The translations under genes were made by a program, and so were the position numbers. Shown piece by piece: positions 40,141 to 51,020 of a DNA stretch of 64,000 nt. Numbering within the stretch: position 1 is the stretch's first letter; each line of letters begins with the position of its first letter. Below the pieces are notes generated by a model. That model was not told the origin of the DNA, did no database searches, and saw nothing but the letters and a program-made list of their open reading frames with translations. The DNA comes from Citrobacter sp. R56 (lineage in GTDB: Bacteria; Pseudomonadota; Gammaproteobacteria; Enterobacterales; Enterobacteriaceae), in assembly GCF_016811995.1 (NCBI RefSeq), contig NZ_CP069159.1, positions 2,480,001 through 2,544,000 of the forward strand, given 5' to 3'.

Positions 40141-40470
40141 ATCGTTATCGTATCCGCAGCTGCTGATGGTTATCCTGCCAGTGCCTTTCGCTGTTTAGCA
40201 GTATGGATGTCCAAATGAGTGTAATCAGAGCAGATACGCTTTAAAATGATTAAAAAAGAATTTGTTATAACTTCAGAGAATAAATGTCATCGTGCGAGCG
40301 TAAATTCAGACTTTGGCACTATTTTTGTAATGCTAAAGCATAAGATTCCCACTGTTGCGCAACACTTTTGCCTCCTGGAGGGTCAGTCTTCACGCGGGTA
40401 TTAACGCTCTAATAACAATTTGTGGTGAAACTGCACAGAAGTTTTTTGAAACGCTGTTTTTATTTTCCTT
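40141..40470. other. 330-base intergenic stretch before the pykF promoter
   Basis: Divergent region between the metN-like gene and pykF. It is AT-rich in the middle and holds no plausible gene. Promoters for both directions presumably lie here, but I see no site that can be named except the pykF promoter just downstream. Confidence 0.6.
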
Positions 40471-40487
40471 TTGGATAAACTTCAGCG

Positions 40488-40493
40488 TATAAT
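40488..40493 (+). promoter_or_regulatory. pykF promoter -10 element
   Basis: A perfect TATAAT, about 240 bases before the pykF start and just upstream of the Cra box; the -35 element is weak. The spacing means Cra bound at the box would block initiation or early elongation. Confidence 0.65.
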
Positions 40494-40510
40494 GCGCGCC
40501 AATTGTCTCT

Positions 40511-40522
40511 TGAATGGTTTCA
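40511..40522 (+). promoter_or_regulatory. Cra (FruR) operator of pykF
   Basis: TGAATGGTTTCA fits the Cra half-palindrome TGAAnCGTTTCA and corresponds to the E. coli pykF operator, where Cra represses glycolytic genes in the absence of fructose phosphates. Confidence 0.8.
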
Positions 40523-40729
40523 GCAGATTGCACTATAAAACTCAACGACTAACATTATCCCCTTCCCGTTGGGCTGAAACACGAGCACACATTCTTCTGC
40601 ACGCTCCTTCGATGTCACCTATCCTTAGAGCGATGTATCACCACTTTCGCAACACAGGTTTAGCTTCTTGGCCGTGCGCCCCTGAAGCCAGATTTCCATA
40701 TCCTTCTCAACTTAAAGACTAAGACTGTC

Positions 40730-42151
40730 ATGAAAAAGACGAAAATTGTTTGCACCATCGGCCCGAAAACCGAATCTGAAGAGATGTTAAGCAAAATGCT
40801 GGACGCGGGCATGAACGTCATGCGTCTGAACTTCTCTCACGGCGATTACGCAGAGCATGGTCAGCGTATCCAGAACTTGCGCAACGTGATGAGCAAAACC
40901 GGTAAAAAAGCCGCTATCCTGCTCGACACGAAAGGTCCGGAAATCCGTACCATCAAGCTGGAAGGCGGTAACGATGTTTCTCTGAAAGCGGGCCAGACCT
41001 TCACGTTCACTACCGACAAAACCGTAGTCGGTAACAACGAAATCGTTGCTGTGACTTACGAAGGTTTCACCACTGACCTGAGCGTTGGTAACACCGTTCT
41101 GGTTGACGATGGTCTGATCGGCATGGAAGTTACCGCGATCGAAGGTAACAACGTTATCTGTAAAGTACTGAACAATGGCGACCTGGGCGAAAACAAAGGC
41201 GTTAACCTGCCGGGCGTTTCTATCGCACTGCCAGCACTGGCTGAGAAAGACAAACAGGATCTGATCTTCGGTTGTGAGCAAGGCGTTGACTTCGTTGCCG
41301 CGTCCTTCATCCGTAAGCGTTCCGACGTGGTTGAAATCCGTGAGCACCTGAAAGCGCACGGCGGCGAGAAGATTCAGATCATCTCCAAAATCGAAAACCA
41401 GGAAGGCCTGAACAACTTCGACGAAATCCTCGAAGCGTCTGACGGCATCATGGTTGCTCGTGGCGATCTGGGTGTAGAAATCCCGGTTGAAGAAGTAATC
41501 TTCGCGCAGAAGATGATGATCGAGAAATGCGTTCGCGCGCGTAAAGTGGTTATCACTGCGACGCAGATGCTGGACTCCATGATCAAAAACCCACGCCCAA
41601 CCCGCGCAGAAGCAGGCGACGTGGCTAACGCCATCCTCGACGGTACCGACGCAGTTATGCTGTCTGGCGAATCCGCAAAAGGTAAATACCCGCTGGAAGC
41701 CGTCTCCATCATGGCGACCATCTGCGAACGTACCGACCGCGTAATGACCAGCCGTCTGGACTACAATAACGACAGCCGTAAACTGCGTATCACTGAAGCC
41801 GTATGCCGTGGCGCAGTCGAAACCGCAGAAAAACTGGAAGCCCCGCTGATCGTTGTTGCGACCCGTGGCGGTAAATCTGCACGTGCAGTGCGTAAATACT
41901 TCCCGGATGCAACCATCCTGGCGCTGACCACCAATGAAACCACCGCGCGTCAGCTGGTGCTGAGCAAAGGGGTTATTCCACACCTGGTGAAAGAAATTGC
42001 CTCTACGGATGATTTCTACCGTCTGGGTAAAGAAGTGGCTCTGGAGCTGGTTGACCGTGGTCTGGCACAGAAAGGCGACGTTGTGGTCATGGTTTCCGGT
42101 GCACTGGTACCAAGCGGCACCACCAACACGGCATCTGTTCACGTGCTGTAA
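40730..42151 (+). CDS. pykF: pyruvate kinase I
   Basis: Fructose-1,6-bisphosphate-activated pyruvate kinase, converting PEP and ADP to pyruvate and ATP. 473 residues, three more than I recall for E. coli; the extra residues fall in the C-terminal domain around [18 protein letters not shown]. It starts [20 protein letters not shown]; active-site stretches include [18 protein letters not shown] and [11 protein letters not shown], and the effector domain ends [19 protein letters not shown]. Right boundary gene of the variable interval. Highly biased codon use suggests strong expression. Confidence 0.98.
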   Translation: MKKTKIVCTIGPKTESEEMLSKMLDAGMNVMRLNFSHGDYAEHGQRIQNLRNVMSKTGKKAAILLDTKGPEIRTIKLEGGNDVSLKAGQTFTFTTDKTVVGNNEIVAVTYEGFTTDLSVGNTVLVDDGLIGMEVTAIEGNNVICKVLNNGDLGENKGVNLPGVSIALPALAEKDKQDLIFGCEQGVDFVAASFIRKRSDVVEIREHLKAHGGEKIQIISKIENQEGLNNFDEILEASDGIMVARGDLGVEIPVEEVIFAQKMMIEKCVRARKVVITATQMLDSMIKNPRPTRAEAGDVANAILDGTDAVMLSGESAKGKYPLEAVSIMATICERTDRVMTSRLDYNNDSRKLRITEAVCRGAVETAEKLEAPLIVVATRGGKSARAVRKYFPDATILALTTNETTARQLVLSKGVIPHLVKEIASTDDFYRLGKEVALELVDRGLAQKGDVVVMVSGALVPSGTTNTASVHVL

Positions 42152-42177
42152 TAATTCCTGTGTGAATTAATTTGTTT

Positions 42178-42204
42178 AAAAAGCGCCCTTGTGGCGCTTT
42201 TTTT
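42178..42204 (+). terminator. pykF terminator
   Basis: AAAGCGCC and GGCGCTTT pair around CTTGT and continue into a T-tract, 27 bases after the pykF stop. Confidence 0.93.
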
Positions 42205-42408
42205 ATTTTATCAATAGCCACTATTAATAAAAAATCAAATCGGATTTCGCTATCTAATTACTGATTATCTAAGATGAATCCGATGGAAGGATTCTGTTTT
42301 CACTCAGTTTTTTAGACGATTTCGCTCAATTCGGTGCTTCTTTGAGCGAACGATCAAAAATAAGTGCATTAGCATCAAAAAAATATTCTCAACCTAAAAA
42401 ACTTTGTG

Positions 42409-42415
42409 TAATACT
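42409..42415 (+). promoter_or_regulatory. lpp promoter -10 region
   Basis: TAATACT lies about 45 bases before the lpp start, in sequence (TTTGTGTAATACTTGTAACG) that matches the strong E. coli lpp promoter as I remember it, with a very AT-rich upstream region. Confidence 0.8.
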
Positions 42416-42447
42416 TGTAACGCTACATGGAGATTAACTCAATCTAG

Positions 42448-42696
<249 letters not shown>

Positions 42697-42712
42697 TAGT
42701 ACCTGTGTAATA

Positions 42713-42743
42713 AAAATGGCGCACATTGTGCGCCATTTTTTTT
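42713..42743 (+). terminator. lpp terminator
   Basis: AATGGCGCAC and GTGCGCCATT form a 10-bp stem with a 3-base loop followed by T residues. It lies between the convergent lpp and ldtE genes and may serve both. Confidence 0.95.
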
Positions 42744-42765
42744 GTCTGTTACTCACCCTTCCCTG

Positions 42766-43770
42766 TTACTGCGTCACACGCTGCTCCATATCATTCCCGG
42801 CTTTCCCATTCTGCGCAGAATCAACCGTTGAGACATTATTCGCAACCGGTGTCTGACTGGCGGTTACGGCCACAGGATATCCCGCGCGACGATACAGCGC
42901 TTTCTCTACCAGCCCATGATCCACATTCTTATCCGCTTTGAACTGGCTAAAACCCGCTGGCAAGACATAGGGCATGGTCTGTACGTTTTGTTCTTCTTCC
43001 GGCGACAACGGTCGGTGCACTTCTACATAACGTATACCGTTAGGCTCAACGGAGTATTTCACCGGTTCGTTGATCACTTTGACCGGCGTTCCTGTTCTGA
43101 CCTGAGCAAACAGGGCCTTAATGTCAGGCGCATTCATGCGGATGCAGCCGGAACTCACTCGCAGACCAACGCTGTCCGGCGCGCTGGTACCATGAATGAG
43201 ATACTCTCCGTGACCATGCGCCAGACGCAGCGCATAGCGTCCCAACGGGTTATTGGGCCCGGCCGGGACCACGGGCGGCAGCGTAATACCACGCTCCAGA
43301 GAACGCTTACGGATGCCTGGCGTCGGCGTCCATGTCGGGTTAGGGATCTTTTGCCCAACACGGGTTTCCATCACCGGTGTTTCAAGCCCCTGCAACCCAA
43401 TACCAATAGGGAACACCTGCACCATGTTCTCACCTGGCGGATAATAGTAGAGCCGCAGTTCCGCCAGATTCACAATGATGCCTTCGCGCGGCGCATCCGG
43501 TAATAACAATTGAGAGGGGATTGTAATCAGCGTTCCGGCTTTAGGAACGGGAGCAATAGTGTTATTCGCTTCCAGGATCAGCATCGCGGCGGTATCGAAA
43601 CGCCGGGCAATCGCCTGTAAATTCTTATCGCCTTCCTGAACGGTATACGTTTGATTTTGCCCAACCAGACGACTTCCTGCTGGCGGTAATGGATAATCCA
43701 CCGCCCAGGCTGCCTGTAAGGCGCTGTAAGCGCCTAAAAGTGTAATAGTGATGAGAGACACGCGTTTCAT
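42766..43770 (-). CDS. ldtE: L,D-transpeptidase LdtE (YnhG)
   Basis: A 334-residue periplasmic enzyme from the ATG at 43770 ([20 protein letters not shown]), with GGAG upstream; the longer frame to 43833 lacks a signal at its start. After the signal peptide comes a LysM domain ([20 protein letters not shown]), then the YkuD catalytic domain with HGTSAP and the Cys motif SSGCIRM. It forms 3-3 cross-links in peptidoglycan. Confidence 0.96.
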   Translation of the reverse strand: MKRVSLITITLLGAYSALQAAWAVDYPLPPAGSRLVGQNQTYTVQEGDKNLQAIARRFDTAAMLILEANNTIAPVPKAGTLITIPSQLLLPDAPREGIIVNLAELRLYYYPPGENMVQVFPIGIGLQGLETPVMETRVGQKIPNPTWTPTPGIRKRSLERGITLPPVVPAGPNNPLGRYALRLAHGHGEYLIHGTSAPDSVGLRVSSGCIRMNAPDIKALFAQVRTGTPVKVINEPVKYSVEPNGIRYVEVHRPLSPEEEQNVQTMPYVLPAGFSQFKADKNVDHGLVEKALYRRAGYPVAVTASQTPVANNVSTVDSAQNGKAGNDMEQRVTQ

Positions 43771-43869
43771 ACCCAAACTCCTGTATTCACTGGCTATGAG
43801 CCAGAAGGCTGAAAGTCCGACAAAGCAAAGCACCGCCTTGCCTAACAGGATGAAAGCTGTCTATTGAGT

Positions 43870-44286
43870 TTAGCCAATAGTGGCGGCTTTGGTGCGGATA
43901 GCGCGTATCATTGCCTCCAGCCCCTGTGAACGGGAAGGTGTTAAATGCTGTGCTAGCGCCATTTTTTCAAACCACGGTCGCACATCAAAATTCACAATAT
44001 CCTGGGCGGTCATCTGGTCGTACAAAATAAAAACAACGCCGATAAGCCCCTTCACAATTGCCGCATCACTGTCGCCCTGCAACTCAATAATGCCTTCAGC
44101 ATTCTGACGCATAACGATCCATACCTGACTCTGACACCCTTGAATGCTGTTTTCGGGGTTACGATCCTGCTCCGTTAATTCCGGCAGACGCTGTCCCAAT
44201 TCAATGATGTACAGATACTTCTCTTCCCAATTATCGCAACGCTGAAAATTACGCAACAATTTTTCTTTATCCGGTAGCGCGGCCAT
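43870..44286 (-). CDS. sufE: cysteine desulfuration protein SufE
   Basis: A 138-residue sulfur acceptor that takes persulfide sulfur from SufS onto C51 ([11 protein letters not shown]) and passes it to SufBCD. Length and sequence match E. coli SufE. Last gene of sufABCDSE; ATG 12 bases after the sufS stop. Confidence 0.98.
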   Translation of the reverse strand: MAALPDKEKLLRNFQRCDNWEEKYLYIIELGQRLPELTEQDRNPENSIQGCQSQVWIVMRQNAEGIIELQGDSDAAIVKGLIGVVFILYDQMTAQDIVNFDVRPWFEKMALAQHLTPSRSQGLEAMIRAIRTKAATIG

Positions 44287-44298
44287 AGTGTCTCCCTG

Positions 44299-45519
44299 TT
44301 ACCCCAGCAGACGGTGAATACGTGTCAGCCCTGTCGCCAGGCGATCCACTTCTTCATGGGTGTTATACATTGCCAGCGACGCCCGGCACATGGCGGGAAC
44401 GTGATAGAACGCCATCAGCGGCATCGCACAATGATGCCCGGTACGCACAGCAATGCCGTAGTTATCAAGAAAACTTCCCACATCATAGGCGTGATGTTTA
44501 CCGAGATTAAACGCGATAACGCCAAGCCGATTATCCGGGCCATACAGCGTCAGTTCCGGCACCTCAGCCAGTTGCTCCAGCGCGTAGTGCATTAAATTCT
44601 GTTCATACTCGCTGATGTTCGCGAGCCCCAGCGCCGAGACATACTCTATTGCCGCGCCGAGTCCGACGATGCCGCCGGTATTTGGCGTACCCGCCTCAAA
44701 ACGCCAGGGGGCTTTCGCCCAGGTGGTTCCCTGCGTCAGGCTAACAGTGGCGATCATCGACCCGCCGCCTTCCCACGGCGGCATTTCCTGCAACAGCGCC
44801 TCTTTGACATACAAAACGCCGATGCCCGTCGGCCCATACAATTTATGCCCGGAGAAGACATAGAAATCGCAGTCCAGCGCCTGTACATCGACCTTGTGAT
44901 GCATCACCGCCTGTGCGCCATCCACCAGCACTTTCGCACCGTACTGATGTGCGAGCGCAATCATTTCCGGCAATGGATTCTCCGTCCCCAGCACATTGGA
45001 GACGTGCGTAATCGCCAGTAGCTGCGTATTGTCGTCAAACAGGGTGTCCAGAACATCCAGTTGCAACGTACCGTCCTGGTTTAGCGGGATCACCCGCAGT
45101 TCCGCTCCGACGCGCGAACAGAGCATCTGCCACGGCACGATGTTGGCGTGGTGCTCCATCTCGCTGATAATAATGTTGTCTCCGGCGCGTATATTGCTGT
45201 TGCCCCAACTGTTAGCCACCAGGTTAATGCCTTCAGTTGTGCCGCGAACAAACACTAATTCTTCGGCGGATCGGGCATTAATAAACAGCGACGCCTGCTT
45301 GCGTACGTTTTCCATTCTTTCCGTGGCCTGCGCACTCAGCGTGTGAATACCTCGATGGACCGCCGCATAGCCGTGTCGATAAAATTCGGCCTCAGCATCA
45401 ATCACCTGATTGGGTTTTTGCGCACTTGCCGCGCTGTCCAGATAGGCCAACGGCATGCCATTGACCTCACGCGTCAGGACAGGAAAGTCCGCCCGTACTT
45501 TTTCGATGGAGAAACTCAT
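44299..45519 (-). CDS. sufS: cysteine desulfurase SufS
   Basis: A 406-residue group II PLP-dependent desulfurase. PLP lysine in [11 protein letters not shown]; catalytic C364 in [13 protein letters not shown]. It releases sulfur from L-cysteine and also has selenocysteine lyase activity in relatives. Its ATG overlaps the sufD stop by 4 bases, giving coupled translation. Confidence 0.98.
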   Translation of the reverse strand: MSFSIEKVRADFPVLTREVNGMPLAYLDSAASAQKPNQVIDAEAEFYRHGYAAVHRGIHTLSAQATERMENVRKQASLFINARSAEELVFVRGTTEGINLVANSWGNSNIRAGDNIIISEMEHHANIVPWQMLCSRVGAELRVIPLNQDGTLQLDVLDTLFDDNTQLLAITHVSNVLGTENPLPEMIALAHQYGAKVLVDGAQAVMHHKVDVQALDCDFYVFSGHKLYGPTGIGVLYVKEALLQEMPPWEGGGSMIATVSLTQGTTWAKAPWRFEAGTPNTGGIVGLGAAIEYVSALGLANISEYEQNLMHYALEQLAEVPELTLYGPDNRLGVIAFNLGKHHAYDVGSFLDNYGIAVRTGHHCAMPLMAFYHVPAMCRASLAMYNTHEEVDRLATGLTRIHRLLG

Positions 45520-46787
45520 GCTACGCCTCCCGGCAGGCGAAGACCTATTCGCGCCAGCACCTGTTGTTTAAGCACATCATCACCGAGAACTTCCGTCAGC
45601 TCTGCGGCAAATGCATAAAGGATCATCTGTTGCGCATCCTGCTGCCCAATACCCCGCGAGCGCAAGTAGAACATCTGCTCATTATCGATACGTCCTACCG
45701 TTGCCCCGTGACTGCACTTCACATCATCGGCATAAATTTCTAATTGCGGCTTAGTATCGACTTCAGCGAGTTTCCCCAGCAGCAAGTTGTTATTGGTCAT
45801 CTGTCCGTCGGTTTTGATCGCGTGCTGCGCTACGGTGATCACGCCATTAAAGACCGCCCTGCCTTTATCGCTGACGATGGTTTTATGCAACTGACGGCTG
45901 TTGCAGTAGCCCTTGTTGTGTTCCAGCCAGGTCCGGGTATCGCACACTTCATTTTTCACCGGCATCGCCAGACTATTAATCCTAAGGGTGGTATTTTCGC
46001 CGTTAAGCTGCGTGCTGGTATTGTGGCGCAGCACGGCATCGCCTAGCAGGAAGCTGTGGCTGTGCGCGGTGGCATCGCCAGCCAGCCGAAGATCGTTATG
46101 GGCAAAATGATGGCTAACCGGGTTTTCAAACACCAGCTTGATGTGATGCAGATGCGCATTCGCACCGACGTTCATCGTTAAGCGCGCCCCAGTAAAATGA
46201 CGCGCGTCATCGAGGCTGACGTAGTGCTCAATAATCGTTGCTTCAGCGCCGTCGCCCAGGTCAAGGTGATGGCGATAATGTGCGGTATTCACGTCATCAC
46301 CGTCCACGCCTTGCGTGATATGCATCAGCAGCAGTGGTTTCACAGGACGTTGATGGCGTTTCACGCGAATATGGCTGCCGCGTTGGGCGAGACTTTCGGT
46401 CAAATGCAGGAACACATCCGGCTGAATCGGGGCAACCCAGGTTTGCGGGTCATCATTGAACGTGACCTCAAAGCCGCTGTCTTCTGTGCTGTCACTCAGC
46501 GCCGGGCTAAATTGTCCATCGACAAACACCAGGCGAACCGCATCGATGCCTAATGCCAGCGCCTCGCATTGAGCCGGGGTTATCGCAGCAACGCGGCTGA
46601 CAAAAGTGCTGTTGGTCAATCCTTCAAGCGGTGTGTATTTCCAGTTCTCATGCTTACGCGTCGGCAATCCCAGACGCAGCATCTGCTGCAGATGCTGCTG
46701 GGCATGTTCTGAGCGCGATTCTCCCTGCGCTTCAAACAGGCGGTGCCATTGTTGCAGCACGCTACTGCTGTTCGCTAAGCCAGCCAT
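45516..46787 (-). CDS. sufD: Fe-S cluster assembly protein SufD
   Basis: A 423-residue component of the SufBC2D scaffold. Start at 46787 ([20 protein letters not shown]) gives the E. coli length and lies 26 bases inside sufC; the longer frame to 46826 is unlikely. The C-terminal SufBD beta-helix domain includes [14 protein letters not shown], with the conserved His used in scaffold cluster formation. Confidence 0.97.
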   Translation of the reverse strand: MAGLANSSSVLQQWHRLFEAQGESRSEHAQQHLQQMLRLGLPTRKHENWKYTPLEGLTNSTFVSRVAAITPAQCEALALGIDAVRLVFVDGQFSPALSDSTEDSGFEVTFNDDPQTWVAPIQPDVFLHLTESLAQRGSHIRVKRHQRPVKPLLLMHITQGVDGDDVNTAHYRHHLDLGDGAEATIIEHYVSLDDARHFTGARLTMNVGANAHLHHIKLVFENPVSHHFAHNDLRLAGDATAHSHSFLLGDAVLRHNTSTQLNGENTTLRINSLAMPVKNEVCDTRTWLEHNKGYCNSRQLHKTIVSDKGRAVFNGVITVAQHAIKTDGQMTNNNLLLGKLAEVDTKPQLEIYADDVKCSHGATVGRIDNEQMFYLRSRGIGQQDAQQMILYAFAAELTEVLGDDVLKQQVLARIGLRLPGGVA

Positions 46788-47508
46788 ATCCCTGCTCCTC
46801 CAGTTGTTTGACCAGAGTGAAATCACCGGATTTCACAATCCGCCCCTGATACAAAACGTGCACGTAATCAGGTTTGATATAGTCGAGTATTCGCTGATAG
46901 TGGGTAACGATAATGAACGCACGTTTCCCGTCACGCAGGGCGTTGACCCCATCGGCGACAATTTTTAGCGCATCTATATCCAGCCCGGAATCAGACTCAT
47001 CAAGGATGCACAGTTCCGGCTCCAGTACAGCCATCTGCAAAATGTCATTACGCTTTTTCTCACCGCCCGAGAAACCCACGTTCACGGAGCGGGTTAACAA
47101 ATCTTCCGGCATCTTCAGAAGCGCCATTTTTTCTTCCATCAGATCCTGAAAATCAAAGCGATCCAGGGACTCTTCTCCCCGGTAACTGCGCACCGCATTG
47201 AGCGCGGTTTGTAAAAAGAACTGGTTACTGACGCCAGGGATCTCTACCGGATACTGGAATGCCATGAAAATCCCTTCACCCGCCCTCGCCTCCGGCGACA
47301 GTTCAAGAAGATCTTTTCCTTTAAACTCTACCTGCCCCTGGGTGACTTGATAATCTTCACGTCCGGCAAGCGTAGCGGATAAGGTGCTCTTTCCGGAACC
47401 ATTAGGCCCCATAATGGCGTGCACCTCTCCAGGACGGATCTCAAGATTCACGCCCCGCAGGATCGCGTTATCTTCAACACTGACCTGTAAATTTTTAATG
47501 CTTAACAT
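46762..47508 (-). CDS. sufC: Fe-S assembly ATPase SufC
   Basis: A 248-residue soluble ABC-type ATPase of the SufBC2D complex. Walker A GPNGSGKST, signature FSGGEKKRND, Walker B LCILDESDSGLD. It is not a transporter component; ATP use drives conformational change in SufB-SufD. Confidence 0.98.
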   Translation of the reverse strand: MLSIKNLQVSVEDNAILRGVNLEIRPGEVHAIMGPNGSGKSTLSATLAGREDYQVTQGQVEFKGKDLLELSPEARAGEGIFMAFQYPVEIPGVSNQFFLQTALNAVRSYRGEESLDRFDFQDLMEEKMALLKMPEDLLTRSVNVGFSGGEKKRNDILQMAVLEPELCILDESDSGLDIDALKIVADGVNALRDGKRAFIIVTHYQRILDYIKPDYVHVLYQGRIVKSGDFTLVKQLEEQGYGWLSEQQ

Positions 47509-47517
47509 GAGCTTTCC

Positions 47518-49005
47518 TTATCCAACGCTGTGTTCAAGGCTAATCGCCAGCAATTTTTGCGCTTCAACCGCAAACTCCAGCGGCAATTCGGAGAAGACAT
47601 CCTTACAGAAGCCGTTGACGATCATGGAGATGGCGTCTTCTTCACTGATCCCACGTTGCAGACAGTAGAACAACTGGTCTTCACCAATGCGCGAGGTGGT
47701 CGCCTCGTGCTCCAGTTGGGCGCTGTTATTTCGGCACTCAACATACGGGAAGGTGTGTGCACCGCAGTCCGTACCGATAAGCATAGAGTCGCACTGGGTA
47801 AAGTTTCGTGCGTTGGTCGCCGTTGGCATGATCTTCACCAACCCGCGATAACTGTTCTGGCTGTGCCCCGCGGAGATCCCTTTCGAGATAATGGTTGAGC
47901 GGGTATTTTTGCCGATGTGGATCATTTTGGTGCCAGTATCCGCCTGCTGATAACCGCTGGTTAACGCGACGGAGTAGAATTCGCCGATGGAGTTGTCGCC
48001 GCGCAGAATGCAGCTCGGGTATTTCCAGGTGATGGCCGAGCCGGTTTCCGACTGGGTCCACGACATCTTGCTATTTTCCCCTTCGCACAGCGCGCGCTTC
48101 GTCACAAAGTTCAGAATCCCGCCGGTGTTGTTATCACCGGGGAACCAGTTTTGCACCGTGGAATATTTCACTTCAGCGTCTTTGTGGATGATCACTTCAA
48201 CGACCGCCGCATGCAGTTGATAGCTGTCGCGGACCGGCGCAGAGCACCCTTCGATATAACTCACGTAGCTCCCTTCCTCCGCCACCAGAATAGTGCGTTC
48301 AAACTGGCCGGTTTTTTCCGCATTAATACGGAAATAGGTGGAAAGCTCCATCGGGCAGCGCACGCCTTTCGGCACATAGATAAAGGTACCGTCAGACGCC
48401 ACGGCGGCGTTAAGCGCCGCAAAAAAGTTGTCATTCCCCGGAACCACAGTCCCGAGGTATTTCCTCACCAGTTCAGGGTGATCGTGAATCGCTTCACCAA
48501 AAGAACAGAAGATGATGCCCTGTTCCGCCAGTTTTTCACGGTAGGTGGTGGCCACAGAAACGGAGTCGAAAATGGCGTCCACCGCCACATTGCTACCTTC
48601 ATGCACCGGCACCCCTAACTGGGCGAAAGCATCCTCCACCTCTTTGCTTAAAAAGGCATTTGCGCCTGTCTGCTGTACCGCGCCGGGTTCAGAGGCGCAG
48701 GTGTCGTCGCAGTTTCCGCACGACGGGGCTGAGTAATAGCTGTATTCCTGATAATTCAGTTTGTCGTAATGCGCTTTGAGCCAGTGCGGCTCCTCCATCT
48801 CAAGCCACGCGCGAAACGCGTTGAGGCGAAATTCGAGCATCCATTCCGGCTCATGGCGTTTTGCAGAAATAGCGCGCACCACCTCTTCATTAATGCCTTT
48901 TTCCAGCTCGTCAGTTTGCAACTGGGTAAAGAACCCCTCTTTATAGTTGAGGTGTCCGCCCGTCCAGGTTTTGACATCGTCGGTTGCTTCAGTATTACGA
49001 GACAT
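47518..49005 (-). CDS. sufB: Fe-S cluster assembly protein SufB
   Basis: A 495-residue scaffold protein from the ATG at 49005 ([20 protein letters not shown]), the E. coli length; an in-frame ATG at 49044 adds 13 residues encoded inside sufA. Contains CGNCDDTC near residue 95 and the core motif [20 protein letters not shown] with conserved ligands. Clusters assembled here are handed to SufA. Confidence 0.98.
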   Translation of the reverse strand: MSRNTEATDDVKTWTGGHLNYKEGFFTQLQTDELEKGINEEVVRAISAKRHEPEWMLEFRLNAFRAWLEMEEPHWLKAHYDKLNYQEYSYYSAPSCGNCDDTCASEPGAVQQTGANAFLSKEVEDAFAQLGVPVHEGSNVAVDAIFDSVSVATTYREKLAEQGIIFCSFGEAIHDHPELVRKYLGTVVPGNDNFFAALNAAVASDGTFIYVPKGVRCPMELSTYFRINAEKTGQFERTILVAEEGSYVSYIEGCSAPVRDSYQLHAAVVEVIIHKDAEVKYSTVQNWFPGDNNTGGILNFVTKRALCEGENSKMSWTQSETGSAITWKYPSCILRGDNSIGEFYSVALTSGYQQADTGTKMIHIGKNTRSTIISKGISAGHSQNSYRGLVKIMPTATNARNFTQCDSMLIGTDCGAHTFPYVECRNNSAQLEHEATTSRIGEDQLFYCLQRGISEEDAISMIVNGFCKDVFSELPLEFAVEAQKLLAISLEHSVG

Positions 49006-49013
49006 AGTACCGC

Positions 49014-49382
49014 CTATACCCCAAAGCTTTCGCCGCAGCCACATTCATTCTGCGCTTTCGGGTTGTGAAATTTGAATATTTGATTTAATCCTTCACGCAC
49101 ATAATCGACTTCCGTTCCGTCGATAAACGGCATGGCCTGTAACGGCACATACAGTTTCGCGCCATCGAATTCGAACAGCAGATCGTCATTGTGCGGTTCA
49201 CTGACCGTCGCCAGCACATAACCAAACCCTGCACACCCGGTTTGCTTCACGCCTAAACGCACACCCTGCATACCCGGTTGCTTATCAACCAGCTCGCGAA
49301 TATGCGCTGCCGCGGCGGGCGTTAACGTCAATCCGCGCCAGGTAAAGTCGTCCGGGTTAAATGTTCCTGAATGCAATTCCAT
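49014..49382 (-). CDS. sufA: A-type Fe-S carrier SufA
   Basis: A 122-residue A-type carrier with the three family cysteines, one in [12 protein letters not shown] and two in the C-terminal [11 protein letters not shown]. First gene of the stress-responsive suf operon, behind a Fur-like box. Ribosome site GAGGTGAACCT before ATG. Confidence 0.98.
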   Translation of the reverse strand: MELHSGTFNPDDFTWRGLTLTPAAAAHIRELVDKQPGMQGVRLGVKQTGCAGFGYVLATVSEPHNDDLLFEFDGAKLYVPLQAMPFIDGTEVDYVREGLNQIFKFHNPKAQNECGCGESFGV

Positions 49383-49427
49383 AGGTTCACCTCATGTCAT
49401 GAGCCACCAGGGCATAACATCATGTTA

Positions 49428-49444
49428 GTGATAATGATTATCAC
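49428..49444. promoter_or_regulatory. Fur box upstream of sufA
   Basis: GTGATAATGATTATCAC is a perfect 17-bp inverted repeat containing the GATAAT-ATTATC Fur core, 46 bases upstream of sufA. It is expected to repress suf when iron is sufficient. Confidence 0.88.
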
Positions 49445-49449
49445 TTCAA

Positions 49450-49466
49450 CCCCTCATCCGCAGGGG
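49450..49466. promoter_or_regulatory. CCCCT-N7-AGGGG inverted repeat, candidate IscR/OxyR region
   Basis: A 5-bp inverted repeat with a 7-base spacer directly beyond the Fur box. Apo-IscR and OxyR both act upstream of sufA in E. coli, so this is a candidate element, but its match to either consensus is imperfect. Confidence 0.35.
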
Positions 49467-49802
49467 CATTCGTTTAAATCGCCCTTTTTGGCTACGTTAA
49501 CTAAGCATAGACCCTGCTACGCGGGATCACAGGGAACGATGATTTTGTTCAATGCATTGATTAATAATGAATTAATGAGAGGTTATCGTTCTGGCAGGTC
49601 AAATCATAAAAGATGTATAGAAAATGCCTATTTATAAAATAGCCGCAACTGGCACGTATCTGGTGTAGCGGAGCACCAACATTGTGAATCGTGCTGAAAA
49701 GAAGGAAGAACAGGTATGACGCGTTCGACGACGACGCCGGCAAACAGATTAAAAGAAGAGGGTTGAAAAAGAGAGAAACGACAGACAGTGAGGAAATGAC
49801 CA

Positions 49803-49841
49803 GCGAACGGTCAGCGCTGTGGTACAACGCTGACCGTTCGC
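49803..49841. repeat. 14-bp perfect stem-loop in the sufA upstream gap
   Basis: GCGAACGGTCAGCG pairs without mismatch with CGCTGACCGTTCGC around an 11-base loop. No T-tract follows on either strand. The gap 49467-50020 holds no convincing gene; E. coli has the small RNA RydB between sufA and ydiH, which I cannot confirm here. Confidence 0.6.
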
Positions 49842-50020
49842 CTTCCCCATCCGGCGCTTATCTCCGGCACTCATTTCTGGCTTAGCTCTTGAAGGGGCAT
49901 AAGAATCCTCTCATAACACCGCAGTGCCTTTTTAACACAAATTGCGGTTTGTTTTATTTATGAGCCATATTAAGCACCTGGACGCTCAAATAATCATCTG
50001 AATCGCTCTGATAATCGGGT

Positions 50021-50896
50021 TTATCTCATTGTGGCCTGCACCGCATCAAGCAGCAAACGCAATGCTGCTGGCTGATGATCGCGGGAAAGATACATGCCGT
50101 ACACCGCAAGTCGCCGTGGCTCCAGTTGCCCTAAAAGCCGCACTAACGCGCCCTGTGCTAACTCCAGGCGAGCCTCTTTTTCCGGCACCAGCGCAATGCC
50201 CATTCCCGCCTGCGCGGCCTCACATAAGAGCGAGGAGATCCCGGCACTTAAATTTCCCTTGATAGCCACCGATAAAGCCTCGTCCTGAGCATTCAGAAAA
50301 TGCCAGGATTTCCCTGCAAATCCGCTGTAATAGAGACAGTTATGGTGCGCCAGGTCCTCAAGCGTAAGTGGGGTTCCGTGCTGGCGAAGATAATCAGGTG
50401 AAGCGCAAAGGACGGATTCACAGTCACCCAGTCGGCGGGCTATCGTCCCTGGCTCAGGATTGTCGGTAATACGGATCGCCACATCAATACGTTCGCCCAC
50501 CAGACTCACCGGTTGATTATTGATCTCAACTTCAATGCGCAGTTCCGGATAACGCGCTAAAAAGTCAGGCAGAATCGGGGCCAGAACATGGGTTGCCGTA
50601 AAATGCGCGCAAGCAACACGTAATATTCCTGAAGGGATTTCACGTCCGGCAGCCCCCGCGATATCGAGGGATAACCTTGCCAGCGTTCGTGTTTTCACCA
50701 GCGCCTCTTCCCCGGCAGGGGTAATCGTTAACCGCCGTGATGAACGATGGATCAGTCTGGCGCCTGCCCATTTTTCCATTTCATCCAGATAGCGGCTCAC
50801 CATCGGTCTTGAGATCCCCAGCGCGCGGGATGCTGCGCTCAGACTGCCCAAATCGCAGATATGGTTAAATACCGTTGCCGCCATCACTCTGTCCAT
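50021..50896 (-). CDS. LysR-family transcriptional regulator
   Basis: A 291-residue LysR regulator from the ATG at 50896 (MDRVMAATVFNHICDLGSLS), with GAGGGCGGA upstream; a frame to 50932 adds 12 residues. The helix-turn-helix SLSAASRALGISRPMVSRYL resembles the CrgA/AaeR-like branch that pairs with small neighbouring enzymes. Divergent from the beta-lactamase-fold gene across about 124 bases and likely its regulator. The pair is absent from this site in E. coli. Confidence 0.88.
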   Translation of the reverse strand: MDRVMAATVFNHICDLGSLSAASRALGISRPMVSRYLDEMEKWAGARLIHRSSRRLTITPAGEEALVKTRTLARLSLDIAGAAGREIPSGILRVACAHFTATHVLAPILPDFLARYPELRIEVEINNQPVSLVGERIDVAIRITDNPEPGTIARRLGDCESVLCASPDYLRQHGTPLTLEDLAHHNCLYYSGFAGKSWHFLNAQDEALSVAIKGNLSAGISSLLCEAAQAGMGIALVPEKEARLELAQGALVRLLGQLEPRRLAVYGMYLSRDHQPAALRLLLDAVQATMR

Positions 50897-51020
50897 TCCG
50901 CCCTCATCTGATCGTTTTACGAAACCAAGCATGTCCTGATAGAGGAATTTTAACAGATCGCGATTTGCTTAAAATACGGGGCGTAAATAAAACAACATCA
51001 TCTACATAAGGCTTCCTCTC

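Noticed and set aside
40195..40220. Possible MetJ box upstream of the metN-like gene
   Set aside because: Only a single degenerate GGATGTCC-like octamer; tandem AGACGTCT repeats are absent.
40471..40722. 83-codon ORF upstream of pykF
   Set aside because: It covers the pykF promoter and Cra operator; this is leader DNA.
40787..42142. 451-codon reverse-strand ORF inside pykF
   Set aside because: It is the antisense shadow of a highly codon-biased gene; no ribosome site and no recognisable protein.
49691..49885. 64-codon ORF in the sufA-LysR gap
   Set aside because: GTG start, no convincing ribosome site, very basic random-looking product, and it spans the perfect stem-loop.
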